The translations under genes and the position numbers were made by a program. This document shows, one piece after another, positions 1 through 10,200 of a DNA stretch of 64,000 bases. The stretch lies in contig JAJNNY010000037.1 in NCBI GenBank assembly GCA_022453515.1, positions 1 to 64,000 on the forward strand, given 5' to 3'. Every line of letters starts with the position of its first letter. Within the stretch, counting starts at the first letter, position 1. This DNA is from Astrocystis sublimbata (Eukaryota; Ascomycota; Sordariomycetes; Xylariales; Xylariaceae). Below the pieces are notes generated by a model. It saw nothing but the letters and a program-made list of their open reading frames with translations. It was not told the origin of the DNA and did no database searches.

Positions 1-649
1 ATCGCTATTACATTACGTAGATGGCGCCGTGCTATATTAAGAGATCAATGCTAGCAGGTAGCTGATTGCCCGATTGAGCATCACCACCACCAACGACAGC
101 GATGGCGGAAGAATTACGGAAGAACATGAGACCGTCAAATGAATGGCCTACTCCCTTCATTTACGGTCCACCTAGTAGTCGGCAATTCGAGGAAATTCTC
201 GCGCCGCACTTCAGCCTATACCCCATATTTGCCGTCATGCTCAAGCTCAAACGGTGAAACTCCACTGCTCTGCGACCGCGACGTTTCACCACCCATGCCG
301 ATCATGCCAGTTTCTCCTGCCAGTCCTCGTGGCAGCGCCTCTCTAGCTCTCCTGTCAGGCGTGTCTAGCCCTACCATGTCCACCGCGTCCAAGGTTCGGG
401 CTCAACGCCTCGCCTCCAGTTGCTTGTTCATGGTGTATGCGTCAGTCAAGAACGGACGGAACATTGACGCTTTTGGCAGACTCGGTCTATATGTTCCGTC
501 GCTATTGCCGTCGAAGGACGGGATATATAAGAACGATGGCATCCCTCCCTCTGATCCCGTGTCAATCATCTCACAACAGTAGCAAACGCAGTCGATCATT
601 TATAACTTAGTCCATCCTTCAAACAGACGATCAGCAAACACAAACGACC
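1..649 (+). promoter_or_regulatory. Upstream region of the GH10 xylanase gene
   Basis: There is no convincing gene here. The open frames on both strands (139-582 plus, 402-599 minus) match no family I recognise and lie directly upstream of the xylanase. A TATA-like element TATATAA lies at 524-530, about 120 bases before the xylanase ATG at 650. On the minus strand single CreA-type sites (SYGGRG) can be read at 260-265 and 414-419, and one GGCTAG, similar to the XlnR/Xyr1 site, at 365-370. Such short motifs are expected by chance, so their role is only inferred. Confidence 0.35.
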
Positions 650-1760
650 ATGAAGTCATCTCTGTTACTCCTCCTCGCGCCCATCGTGGCCATGGCCGCT
701 CCGGCCGACCTGTCCTCTAGACAGGCTCAGGACAGCATCAACGACCTGATCAAGGCCAAGGGCAAGAAGTACTACGGCTCGGCCGCCGACCAGGGCCGTC
801 TATCGACCGGCAGTACCGCCGCCGTCATCCAGGCCAACTTCGGCCAGGTCACCCCCGAGAACAGCATGAAGTGGGACGCGACCGAGGGCAGCCAGGGCAA
901 CTTCAACTTCCAGCAGGCCGACTTCCTCGTCGACTTCGCGCAGAAGAACAACCAGCTCGTCCGCGGCCACACGCTGGTGTGGCACTCGCAGCTGCCCGGC
1001 TGGGTCAGCCAGATCCGCGACAAGCAGCAGCTGACGGCCGTGATCGAGAACCACGTCACCACGCTGGTGAACCGATACAAGGGCAAGATCTACGCCTGGG
1101 TAAGCTTCGCCTCCCGTTCTCGCAAGGAAATGAAAACTAATGCCCCCTACTAGGATGTCGTCAACGAGATCTTCAACGAGGACGGCTCCATGCGGCAATC
1201 CGTCTTCTCGCAGGTGCTCGGCGAGGACTTTGTGCGCATCGCCTTCGAGGCGGCTCGCAAGGCCGACCCTGACGCGAAGCTGTACATCAACGACTTCAAC
1301 CTCGACTCGCCCAACGCCCCCAAGGTGACCACTGGTATGATCGAGCACGTCAAGAAGTGGCTGTCGCAGGGCGTCCCGATCGACGGCATCGGTTCGCAGG
1401 CCCACTTGTCCCAGGGCCTGGCCTCGCAGGCCGGCGCCACCATCAAGGCTCTTGCTGCCGCTGGTGTCAGCGAGGTTGCCTTCACCGAGCTTGACATCGA
1501 CAACGCCCCTGCCAATGACTACGTCGCTGTCACCCAGGCTTGCCTCAACGAGCCCAAGTGCGTTGGTATCACCGTCTGGGGTGTCCGTGACCCTGTAAGT
1601 TATTCCTTCTTGCCCCCCAAAGGTCATTGTGGACCAGGGAATAGAGATTGCTAACGATGCGATGCAGGACTCATGGAGGGCACAGAACAGCCCCCTGCTC
1701 TTCGACTCCAACTTCCAGCCCAAGCAGGCGTACACCGCCGTTGTCAACGCCCTGAAATAG
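650..1760 (+). CDS. Secreted endo-1,4-beta-xylanase, glycoside hydrolase family 10
   Basis: This enzyme hydrolyses internal beta-1,4 bonds of xylan outside the cell. Three exons, 650-1099, 1154-1594 and 1668-1760, join in phase to give 327 residues; introns are 54 and 73 nt with GTAAGC/GTAAGT donors, and the second has a CTAAC branch site at 1651. Residues 1-17 or so are a signal peptide ([17 protein letters not shown]). The rest is a complete GH10 barrel without a carbohydrate-binding module. Visible family motifs are [11 protein letters not shown] (substrate binding), WDVVNE with the acid/base Glu155 immediately after intron 1, and TELDI with the nucleophile Glu262. The length is normal for a single-domain fungal GH10 enzyme. 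The start is the first ATG of the frame and directly precedes the hydrophobic signal segment. Family assignment is very safe; exact substrate preference cannot be told. Confidence 0.97.
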
Positions 1761-2342
1761 ATGGCTTGACGGGTGAATTGATAGCTTCGCTTGCCACTGT
1801 ACAGAGTGTTTGCTGCTGGATGGACTGGTCGCCGCGGCGGGAGGCAATGCTTAGTTTTCACACATGTCTCTTCCAGATAGGTCTTCGATGACCCTTGTAT
1901 ATACTTCTCACTGGAGAGCAAAAATAGTACAAACGAATTTATGATTGGAGATGAAACCGTCTGCGCTCTGCCCACTGCTCACAAAGTGATATAGCGAAAG
2001 ATAGTGAAGTAAAAATAAGACGAAAATTGCCCGAGGTGCTGATCTCATAACATGTTCGATTCACATCGACTTGGATTGGCTGTCTCAATTGTAGGTAGCA
2101 TGTGTTCTTGTGGCAAAAGCAAACGGGATATCATTATAAAACTCACTCCCCCAAAGGAGTCGACGTGAAAAAAGAAGGCTCGAGGACACGCAAATTCTCG
2201 AGCATCGACAAGACGAACAGAAGATGCTTGTCTCCCCACCACATTAACCTGCGTCCGACTGGATATTCGATTCCACGTTACTGCCTCCGCGGCTCGTCCC
2301 CTCAATAACGTCTCGCCTATCGGCCCTTTTCGACATGACTGA
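1761..2342. other. Intergenic, convergent 3' ends
   Basis: This stretch separates the 3' end of the xylanase (plus) from the 3' end of the DUF3602 gene (minus). It should contain both 3' untranslated regions. AT-rich sequence follows each stop, but I see no further gene or repeat. Confidence 0.6.
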
Positions 2343-2854
2343 TCACTTCTTGAACACACCAAAAATCTTGTGCTTCAGCTTGTCCGCCAGGCCCTGATTC
2401 GGCTGCACAGCAGCAGCCACAGCAGAAGCAGCGGTACCAGAGGCCCCCTCCTGGGCCGAGATCTCAGGCGCGTGCACCACGTTCGCCGCGCCGCCGCGAC
2501 CGGTGTGAAAGTCGCCTTCGATGGACGGCCGGACAGCCTCGGGCGGGACCATGTCTTGGTCTGCGCGCACGGCGGCCGGGGCTTCTTTATCGGCTATGTT
2601 GGCTGCGCCTGTTTTGGCGGAGAAGAGGATGGAGGTCAGCGATATGGTGCGATCATACAGAGCGGCGACGCAGGACGGTAGAGTGGGCGAGTGAGTGAGA
2701 TGGCGGGCTTACCTCCACGTCCGGTGCTGTATGCGCCATCACCGTGGGTGCCCACATCGCCCTGGCGCACGATAGAGCCGTCGACGTACTGGGTGTCGTC
2801 GGGGTTGATGTTGCCGGCGCCACCACGGCCATGCGATACCTCGGGTCCGGTCAT
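2343..2854 (-). CDS. DUF3602-family protein with GRGG repeats
   Basis: A small fungal protein of the DUF3602 type, recognised by repeated glycine-arginine motifs. On the minus strand exon 1 is 2854-2713 and exon 2 is 2608-2343, joined in phase 1 to give 135 residues. The 104-nt intron has a GTAAGC donor and an AACAG acceptor. The motif occurs three times: GRGGAGN near residue 9, GRGGAAN exactly at the splice junction near residue 45, and GRGGAAN near residue 86. The repeat at the junction reads correctly only after splicing, which supports the model. The C-terminal tail is lysine-rich and ends in GVFKK. In yeast the related Par32 protein is phosphorylated after rapamycin treatment and affects ammonium transport; that role is known for the relative and not shown here. 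No signal peptide or membrane segment is seen. Confidence 0.82.
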
Positions 2855-3864
2855 TGTTGCGTTGTGGGTATGGAAATGGGTTACGAAGCTTTGAGGTGTG
2901 TTAGTCTTTTGCTGTACAGTGACAACAGGAGTCAAGGAGCGGTCGGTGTCCAGAGAGAACAGGAGGGAAAGCTAGGATCAGAGTATATTTGTAAGGCTGC
3001 GGTTCATCGCGTCGTGCCACCGCCCTCCACGGCAGGTCTTGGGTTACAGCATGCGACGTGCCGGGAAGCGCAGCCGGAGTTGGTGCTTGGAGATGACTCT
3101 AGCGTGGTTGGTGTGTTTATATGGCGTACCTGTGATTGAGCAGTGGTGACTTACTTGTATTGGTTCTCAACTGGGCGAGTCTGGGAGTGATTCGATGACA
3201 GGAGGAAGGCTATCTTCAGAATCTAAACAGGCTGGGTATTGTGTAGGTGTAGGTAGGAGGTAGGTTTGTAGTCTGCTCAGCTCAGCCCCGAATGTGTAGG
3301 TAGGTAGGTACCTGCTCACACATAGACTGTAGGACAAGATGCAACCCCGATGCGACACAATGCGACCATGATGCCGCCATACCGCCATGCTGTTGTGGCT
3401 TGCAGACCAGTGGCCGTGGCTGTTTCTAACTCATTCTTGACTATGGCGCATACTCTAATCACTTGTCAATGTTCCCTGCGTCTGTATTCAGCTCTTCACT
3501 CAGCTCTTCCAGGTAGGTTAGGTAGATAACGAGTGAATAGAAAGATACTTGACCTGCAGATAACAACATTAGGTTCAACAACACTGCCAACGGGCCCTGA
3601 CGTAATTGCAGATTCGATAAGATGTGGCGCTGTCATTGGCCACTCAGTCTGACCAGAGCAGACGGCGCCCTCGCCAAGACTATCTAATAGCTCCCGCAGT
3701 CCTCTGGGGTGGGGGGCCTGATATGCTCCCCAGACTTGCTAGATCGGAGATAAGGTTACCTGGGCATACTAGGCATTAGGTAGTACAGTATCAGGTCAAG
3801 TTGGCTGCTCGATACCTACTCAAGTACCTATGAGGTGGGTAATATCTACCTACATATGTAGGGT
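2855..3864. other. Intergenic region rich in AGGTAGGT motifs
   Basis: No gene is supported. This divergent/tandem spacer upstream of the DUF3602 gene and downstream of the HNH gene has repeated GTAGGTAGG-like tracts at about 3243-3265 and 3295-3312, and further AGGTAG/CTACCT copies near 3510-3530, 3760-3785 and 3835-3860. They are part of a window-wide motif described in the findings. Confidence 0.5.
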
Positions 3865-5265
3865 CTAATGTCTAATCGGGCTAGAACTAGATGACATTCT
3901 CCGATGTCTTGGCCGTCCACGCTGACCTTCTTCCCAATCCTCCCAATTGTCATCATGAGAGCTTCTCTCTCGGCTAACACAACGCCGTTTATACTCATCG
4001 TTTTCTCCATAACCATCATCCTCCTCATTTGTTCTATCCTCGATGCTCTGCTCTCCGTTTTCGCTGCTCGGTCCACCGCGCCGCTTCCTGGACCCATGTG
4101 TACTTGTCCATCGGTCCGCCTCGCCCAGACCTTGTCTCCATTGGTGTAGTTCAGAAGGACTTGCACCCCTTCTCACTTGATACAAGATGCATTCATCAGA
4201 ATTCATCCACAAATTCGTATGCGGACTTCCCGGCTTTTCTATCACTGATAGTTGCCGCTCATCTTTGTGCTCGAAAAGAAAGGATTGTAGATATGGGAAT
4301 AGAGCCCACGCAAAACGTGCCAACAGAAATTCTGGGCATATACTTCTAATATACTCGTCGTGAATGGAAACGTTATGGTATGAGCTTGCGAGATCCATGC
4401 CTTCCACAGTAGTGCTGATGACGTGAGCCGCGAATTTATGCGGTCGAGGTGACAGGAGGCTCGGAGTATCCGACGGTTTCGGTATGATAACAAACGCCCG
4501 GTTCTCGAAAGCGGTAAGGATATTGCCCATCAATATTGCCAGGTTATCAGGTTGGTTGATACGAACAGTATCTGAGAGCGAATGGGAATATCTGGCCATG
4601 TCGTTCTCAACAAACCACCACTTTTGTGCAGAAGGAATGACATGACCTTGTTCCAAGCCTATCCGAAGATCCGTTATAAAGCAGCGTTTTGGAGTCGCAG
4701 ACGAATAGGTTGATAGTTGTCGCGCTTGTTGCCATTCTTCCGGTAACTTGTCATGGGGAAACCGCCAATCCGAAAACGTAGGAACTATTGGATACTTATA
4801 GTATTCGTCGGTGCAAGACGTTGACGTAGTCGTGGGCGAGGACGATAGACTTGGCGTATCTGGAGGCGGCTCTCTACCACGTAGTTGTAGCCAATAGTCA
4901 CCAGCTTCGAGAATGGCATCGCGAGCTACTGTAACCTTCTCTTTGCCGTATGGGTCTCTGCTCAAGTAGACGTCATCGAACGTGTTCGAAACGAAGATTC
5001 CGCACGCGACTATTATAGTGGCGTAATGAACCCCCCAGGTCCGGACCTTGCTCGATGGATCGTCCACATAATCATAGCTAGGTGAGTCGAAAAGCAAACT
5101 ATAGGCTTTCTTTCGTCTATACCCCGGATGGCGAATGACGATTCGGGGATGTCCTATCATATCCACCTCCGACCGTCTGGGTGGCAATGCAAGAGGAATG
5201 GTCATTGCTACCGGGTCCAAAGCAAGTATAGGAGACGAGCTGGTTGACGATGATGTTGAATCCAT
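3865..5265 (-). CDS. HNH nuclease-like protein (HNH_2 type)
   Basis: A single-exon 466-residue protein. Its middle part resembles the fungal HNH_2 nuclease domain: RCFITDLRIGLEQGHVIP around residues 194-211 contains Cys195 and His208, followed by WWFVENDM, and DNLAILMGN..AFENRAFVIIPK at about 240-262 corresponds to the second half. In most family members the second half carries a Leu-His-x-x-Phe/Trp-Asp pattern; here the His position is Thr (ILTAFEN), so catalysis may be lost. The N-terminal 180 residues hold a fungal-specific region with the conserved-looking FDDVYLSRDPYGKEKVTVARD. The C-terminal 90 residues are charged, low-complexity and RS-rich, with a possible nuclear signal SRKRRGG. Many fungal genomes carry numerous members of this family with unknown function. 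The gene borders the repeat-rich block at 5.3-6.5 kb, as expected for an accessory gene. Confidence 0.72.
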   Translation of the reverse strand: MDSTSSSTSSSPILALDPVAMTIPLALPPRRSEVDMIGHPRIVIRHPGYRRKKAYSLLFDSPSYDYVDDPSSKVRTWGVHYATIIVACGIFVSNTFDDVYLSRDPYGKEKVTVARDAILEAGDYWLQLRGREPPPDTPSLSSSPTTTSTSCTDEYYKYPIVPTFSDWRFPHDKLPEEWQQARQLSTYSSATPKRCFITDLRIGLEQGHVIPSAQKWWFVENDMARYSHSLSDTVRINQPDNLAILMGNILTAFENRAFVIIPKPSDTPSLLSPRPHKFAAHVISTTVEGMDLASSYHNVSIHDEYIRSICPEFLLARFAWALFPYLQSFLFEHKDERQLSVIEKPGSPHTNLWMNSDECILYQVRRGASPSELHQWRQGLGEADRWTSTHGSRKRRGGPSSENGEQSIEDRTNEEDDGYGENDEYKRRCVSRERSSHDDNWEDWEEGQRGRPRHRRMSSSSSPIRH

Positions 5266-5318
5266 GTCGGATATGAAAGAAAGGAGAGACCCTGGATAAT
5301 ATCAACTATGCTAGGTTA
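5266..5318. other. 5' flank of the HNH gene
   Basis: Short spacer between the HNH-gene start and the degenerate tandem repeats; nothing specific is seen. Confidence 0.4.
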
Positions 5319-5700
5319 ATGCTAGATACAAGAGGAGTGCTTGTCGGACAGACAGGAGAAGGCTTACATTACGGGAGGAGTGCTCATCGGATAGACAGGA
5401 GCAGGCCAAACGTTGGATGCGAGAGGTTAGACAGACAACGTTGGACACAACAGATCAGACAGACGAAGTTAGATGCGAGGGAATGTTTATCGGACAGGCG
5501 GGACCTTCGAAAGTAGCCAAAGGTGGCAGCCACGACATGTCGGCGGAGGGTGCGAGGGTGCGAGTGGTTGTTGGGTAGGTACATAGATAGGAGGGACCCT
5601 CGAAACGTGGTAAGTACGCGAGGTTAAAGTCGGATACCGTAAGTGTTGTGTGGGCAACCCCTCGAAGGTGGCAGCCACGCCAGGGAGGAGACGGGATACT
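5319..5700. repeat. Degenerate tandem repeat region
   Basis: Related but diverged units can be seen by eye. AGGAGTGCTTGTCGGACAGA at about 5333 recurs with changes as AGGAGTGCTCATCGGATAGA at about 5376. Units of roughly 28 bases beginning ACGTTGGA or AAGTTAGA follow from about 5412 to 5490. GGTGGCAGCCACG occurs at about 5522 and again at about 5668, each after a CTTCGAA or CCTCGAA segment. No reading frame runs through it, so it looks like an eroded minisatellite or transposon tail. Confidence 0.5.
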
Positions 5701-5901
5701 TCTATAGAATTATGCATCGAAATGAACAATTACTATCTATTAATCTACTAGATATTTGAATCCATTCTAGAACTACTACTATTTATTATCTGATTATACG
5801 GAACTTATTTTAAAGGAGTTTGTTTGTTATTTAGCTTAATAGTCATCATATGCTTAAGTGAAATACTAGTTGCTATAGGGTTATTAAAGCCTTTTGTGAG
5901 A
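5700..5901. repeat. AT-rich block, possible RIP-eroded repeat
   Basis: About 200 bases are strikingly AT-rich compared with the flanks, rich in TA steps, and contain no coding potential. In filamentous ascomycetes such blocks are often transposon remnants mutated by repeat-induced point mutation. That origin is inferred; no recognisable element sequence remains. Confidence 0.4.
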
Positions 5902-6079
5902 TGTTGGACTATATATACCGTGTGGGATACGGCCACCTAGTATACAGATAGTACGATTCCAGGCACAAAGTAGCGTGCACACATATAAGGACACCCAATG
6001 GCTAGGTAGATCGATCGGCGGGTGCGCACTTCGTCTTTTAACACCTTTATTTGATTTTTCATACTACAAGTCTATAACA
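5902..6079 (+). mobile_element. Possible degenerate copia-type LTR
   Basis: The segment starts TGTTGGACTATATATACC, like the TGTTGGAATAT start of many Ty1/copia LTRs, and ends CTATAACA, giving the TG..CA termini. A TATA-like ACATATAAGG lies inside near 5980. Flanking bases are TGAGA before and TGAAT after, only three of five identical, so a target duplication is not proven. No primer-binding site or polypurine tract was recognised. Confidence 0.3.
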
Positions 6080-6280
6080 TGAATCACGAGGTAATGTTGG
6101 TGTTGCTTTAGTATTCTAACCCTTTTTATGACGTCTAGTCTAATGTGCGTGCGACGCTTGCCCTTTCCCTACATACAATTATTCGTATATACCCATATAC
6201 CTAATGTAGCTAGGTACCTATATGTAGTAGGCCCTACTTTCCGGCCCGGCCCCGATGTGCCATGTGTGTTTCCCCGCGCA
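6080..6280. other. Intergenic spacer between LTR-like elements
   Basis: No gene is supported. AT-rich sequence with CTAGGTACCTA-like motifs near 6210 gives way to GC-rich sequence ending in GCGCA, the target site of the following solo LTR. Confidence 0.4.
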
Positions 6281-6527
6281 TGCCAAGTGCTTTTGCCCCA
6301 GAGTGAAGGAATATAGCAGTGGCCTAGTAGTGAAGTAGAAATGTAGGGGTCAGGTGTCAATTCTATTAAATCCTGGGCTCTCCTATACAGTGGGAGTCGC
6401 CCAGTCCTTATATACACAGATCTAGTAGCCCAAACAGCCCCTACAGGGGAGCCCCTAGGTTATGATGAGGCCCTGGCTACGGAGCTCCTAGGTCATAGTG
6501 ATGCCCTTGCTACCGTGACACCTGACA
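6281..6527 (+). mobile_element. Solo LTR, copy 1 (247 bp, target duplication GCGCA)
   Basis: The element begins TGCCAAGTGC and ends CACCTGACA, so it has TG..CA termini and short inverted ends. It is flanked by a perfect 5-bp direct repeat GCGCA (6276-6280 and 6528-6532), the mark of LTR-retrotransposon integration. A promoter-like CTTATATACACAG lies at about 6407. The sequence is clearly homologous throughout to the element at 8110-8322, but is 34 bp longer because the segment GAGCCCCTAGG..GGCTAC near 6449-6480 is repeated as GAGCTCCTAGG..TGCTAC up to about 6513. With target duplications directly outside and no internal region, it is a solo LTR left by recombination between two LTRs. Confidence 0.88.
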
Positions 6528-7209
6528 GCGCATTACCTTCCAAGGTTGCCAACACATCGATTCGTTGCTGCCTTTTGATTCGACTGTACAAGGCGTCAAG
6601 TCGTGTAACACCATGCATCCATGTTGACAGAATGACAAGACAGGGCTTCGATGCTTGATGCTTGATGCTCCCCCGCCCTTTTCGATGTTCGTCCTCGGTG
6701 AAGCTGCATCTTCCCCTCAATAGCCATGGGTCAAATGATGCATTTGCAGCTTGGCGGGACAAATGATGGGGAGTTTGGCCAATTGTCTACTTGTTTCGAT
6801 GCGCGGTAGCATCGTCCCCGCCGGAATAAGGCTGCTGGTCTTGTTCAGTGCGCATTGGCCGACTTTATGGTGTGTTGTGATGCGACCGCCAGGAGGACCG
6901 GTCTGCTTGCATGTACTATGACGGCATCATCTACCTAGGAGGTAGGTAGGTACAGACGTGGGAAAGGGCGAGGTCGGCTCTGTATATCCGCCTACACGTG
7001 TCTCTAACGGAAGCCACCTTCGGTTGGTCATGGTCCTTCATACGATGTCAGGCTCGACGTAATCTCGAATACAAGCTCGTCAAAAGCTGTTCTCTAGTCT
7101 AAGATCATAGTATCAAAGACCTGAGATCATGCTCGACATGATTTCACAGACCCCCCTCCCGCGCTAGTGTACTTCTTCATCTACATCTCAGTGCATCATT
7201 ATTTCATCA
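6528..7209. other. Upstream region of the GH127-like gene
   Basis: No gene is supported. Contains CTACCTAGGAGGTAGGTAGG at about 6931, one of the recurrent CCTAGG/AGGTAGG tracts. The GH127-like CDS begins at 7210. Confidence 0.5.
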
Positions 7210-10200
7210 ATGATTTCCCCGATCAGCGTGCCAAGGGCCCTCGCGGTCGTGCTGGCCGTGCTGAGCACAAACGCCGTAGCTCGGCCTCAAGACAGAAAGT
7301 CTCTGATTGCTCGGGACGGCACGGAAGAGCATGAGCGTATGTGATGCCGGTGGAAACTCTCTCGAATCCAGCTTGACAAAGAACTAGTTGTACAGCCCGT
7401 ATTCCAAGTCCTGCCTCTCGGATCAGTGAAACCTCAAGGATGGCTCAGAGAACAATTAGAGCTATCAGCTACTGGGCTTGCCGGCAACTTGTTCAATTTT
7501 TATCGGTTTGTGAAGGATTCGCAATGGCTTGGTGGCAACTCGGAGTACTCCGATCTCCACGAATCTGTGCCGTATTGGTTCAATGGGCTCGTGCCTCTCG
7601 CCTTCAGTCTTGACGATGTGAGGTTGACGGGCCAGATCAAAGCTTTCATGGACCACATCCTCGATACCCAACAAGAAGATGGGTGGATCGGTCCCGAGAC
7701 AACGCCGCAAACGAGAGGACTATGGGGACGATGCTATATCATGCTTGGGTTGATGGTGCGCACACTTTGGCATCACCGCCTCATTTCCTCCTATGGGGCA
7801 CTCAGAGTGAAGAGCACCCAGAGGTTCATCCCTGAATTGCCATGCGATGCTACTTCGCCTGGTTACAGAAGGCCTCATCATCAGTCACTAACACCACCTT
7901 AGCAATATGCCCAAGCGGACCCCTCTGAGACGGACAGAATAGTCAACGCGATGCACCGATACGTCCAGCTCGTCCACAGTATGCTCCAAAACAACTTCAC
8001 CGGCCTGGTCCCAAAGGAAGGCGATGTCTTTGACGGGAAGGGGTGGGGACCTGCAAGGGCTCACGAAAGCAAGTATACCCCGAATCTCCCCATATCGTTA
8101 CACCAAGTCTGTCAAGTGCATTTGCACCAGAGTGAAGGAACATACCAGTAGCCAAGTAGCCAAGCAGAATAGTAGGGGTCAAGTGTCAATTCTATTGATT
8201 CCTGGGCTCTCCTAAAGTGGGAGTCGCCCAGCCCTTATATACACAGGTCTCATAGCCCAAACAGCCCTCTACGGGGGAGCCCCTAGGCCATGGTGAAGCT
8301 CATGCTACCTTGACACCTGACAAAGTCATGGGAGTCATGAGGTAGCTTGGTGAGGGAGAAAAAAACCTGTCGAAACGTTGCTGTTTATCGAGTTTGATGG
8401 GGATTTCAAGAAACCAATTGCTCACATCTCTCGCTACAGCACATATTCCCTTTCAATGGCTCTACCAAAACCACCCCAGGAACAACTCAAAACTGATCTG
8501 GGACACGATGAATCTCATGATTCAGGGTAGCACCGAGGTATGTAAAGACTCAAATCAATACATCTACACTTCACCAGCATCGCCATTTGTGGACGCATGC
8601 ACAGGGATACAGCACAGTAGAGACAGATCCCACACACTTTTACATGCCAATTCAACTGATCTTCATGGATGACATTCTGACCCATCACTAGTTTGGTGTC
8701 GACTGGAGAAACTTTTTCGTGGAAGGCACATTCCCAGAAGTCGTGTACGCCCCGAGAAACCAATCGTACTCGCCACTATGGGCTCATGCCGTGAATTTAG
8801 CAGAAGGTGAGAACGGATGTGCACAATCATATACCACTTGTGTATGAGTGCAAGCTAAAACAACGTAGCTGTTCGATTTCCATTGGCCATATACCGCACA
8901 TCTCACGACGAGGCATTGAAGAAGCAGACCAGGACAGCGCTTGATCTGGTGAAGAGATATCACACCTCTGTGGCCGGCACCATCATTGGGGATGAATCGA
9001 TCACCGACAATAATCCCAGCAGAGGTGCCGAGCTCTGCACCTCCACGGAGCTCATGTTCTCGTTGGCTTGGATCTATCAATACTTGGGAGACAATGATAT
9101 CGCCGATTGGGCGGAACTAACGGCCTTCAACGCCTTCCCGGGACAGATCTGGCCTGACTGGTGGTCTCATCAATATGTCCAACAAGAGAACCAGGTAAGA
9201 GGAACGACCGTCTTCCATGTCGTCGAGAATGACTTGCTCACGAGACTCAGCCATGGGCGCGAAATCTCTCAGAGTATCCTCAGATGTGGGATAATGTTGG
9301 TCCTTACGGCAATGTATTTGGTTTGGAGCCAAACTATGTCAGTATATTCCCCACCTGAATATCTCCTGTGCAGAGGTTGCTGACCTGACCATGCGAATAG
9401 CCCTGCTGCACCGTGAACCACCCGCAAGGATATCCAAAGTTCCTCGCAAATTCCTTCGTCGGCACCGAAGATGGCGGTCTCGCCCACGTCTTGCTTTCTC
9501 CAGGCAGCGTCTCGACTAATCTAGGCAACAACAACAACAAAGTCGCCATCTCCGTCGATACTAACTACCCTTTTGGCATGGACCTGAGCTACTCGATAAC
9601 AGCCGACGCCGCCTTCAACTTCTACGTTCGGATCCCCGGCTGGGCCAACTCGTCGAGCACGGCAACAGGACCCTCCTCCGACGCCGGCAGCCAGCTCTCC
9701 CTCGAAAACACCAGCCTTCACCGCTTCCAGATTCCACAGGGTCAGAGTAAAGTCTCCATCAACCTGCAAACCACCCCGCGGGTCGTAGACCGCGCCAACA
9801 ACACGGCAGCCGTGTACTACGGCCCCTTACTCTACAGTCTCGCCCTTGATTTCAACGAATCGACACGCGACCCGATAGCTTATAACATGGGCTTCATCGA
9901 CCCATCTAGCACGACAGCGCGCACCCGCGATCACGTTGTCGACACCACTGATCTGTGGAATATTGCTATCGATCCCTCTCAGATCCGCGTCGTCAGCTCC
10001 GGTTCGGATGCGAAACTCGCGGATCCGATCTGGGCGTACGGCGCGCCGCCCCTCGAGCTCCGCGTCGCGGCTACACAAATTGATTGGCCGATCGAGTTCG
10101 ATACACCTACGGATCCGCCATTGGAGCCGCAGATGAAGGGAAAACCGTTCGCGGCGCGCTTTGTGCCGTTTGCGAGCGCAAAGGTCCATATGGCGAATTT

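Noticed and set aside
139..582. 147-codon open frame upstream of the xylanase
   Set aside because: No family features, overlaps an equally long frame on the other strand, and sits in the expected promoter.
800..1975. 391-codon open frame on the minus strand across the xylanase gene
   Set aside because: It is an antisense shadow caused by strong G/C third-position bias in the xylanase exons, its translation is low-complexity (Val, Leu, Asp, Gly), and it crosses real introns without regard to splice sites.
8069..8074. GT donor at 8073 for intron 3 of the GH127-like gene
   Set aside because: It leaves the exon in phase 2, whereas the next exon needs phase 1; the GC donor at 8069 fits exactly.
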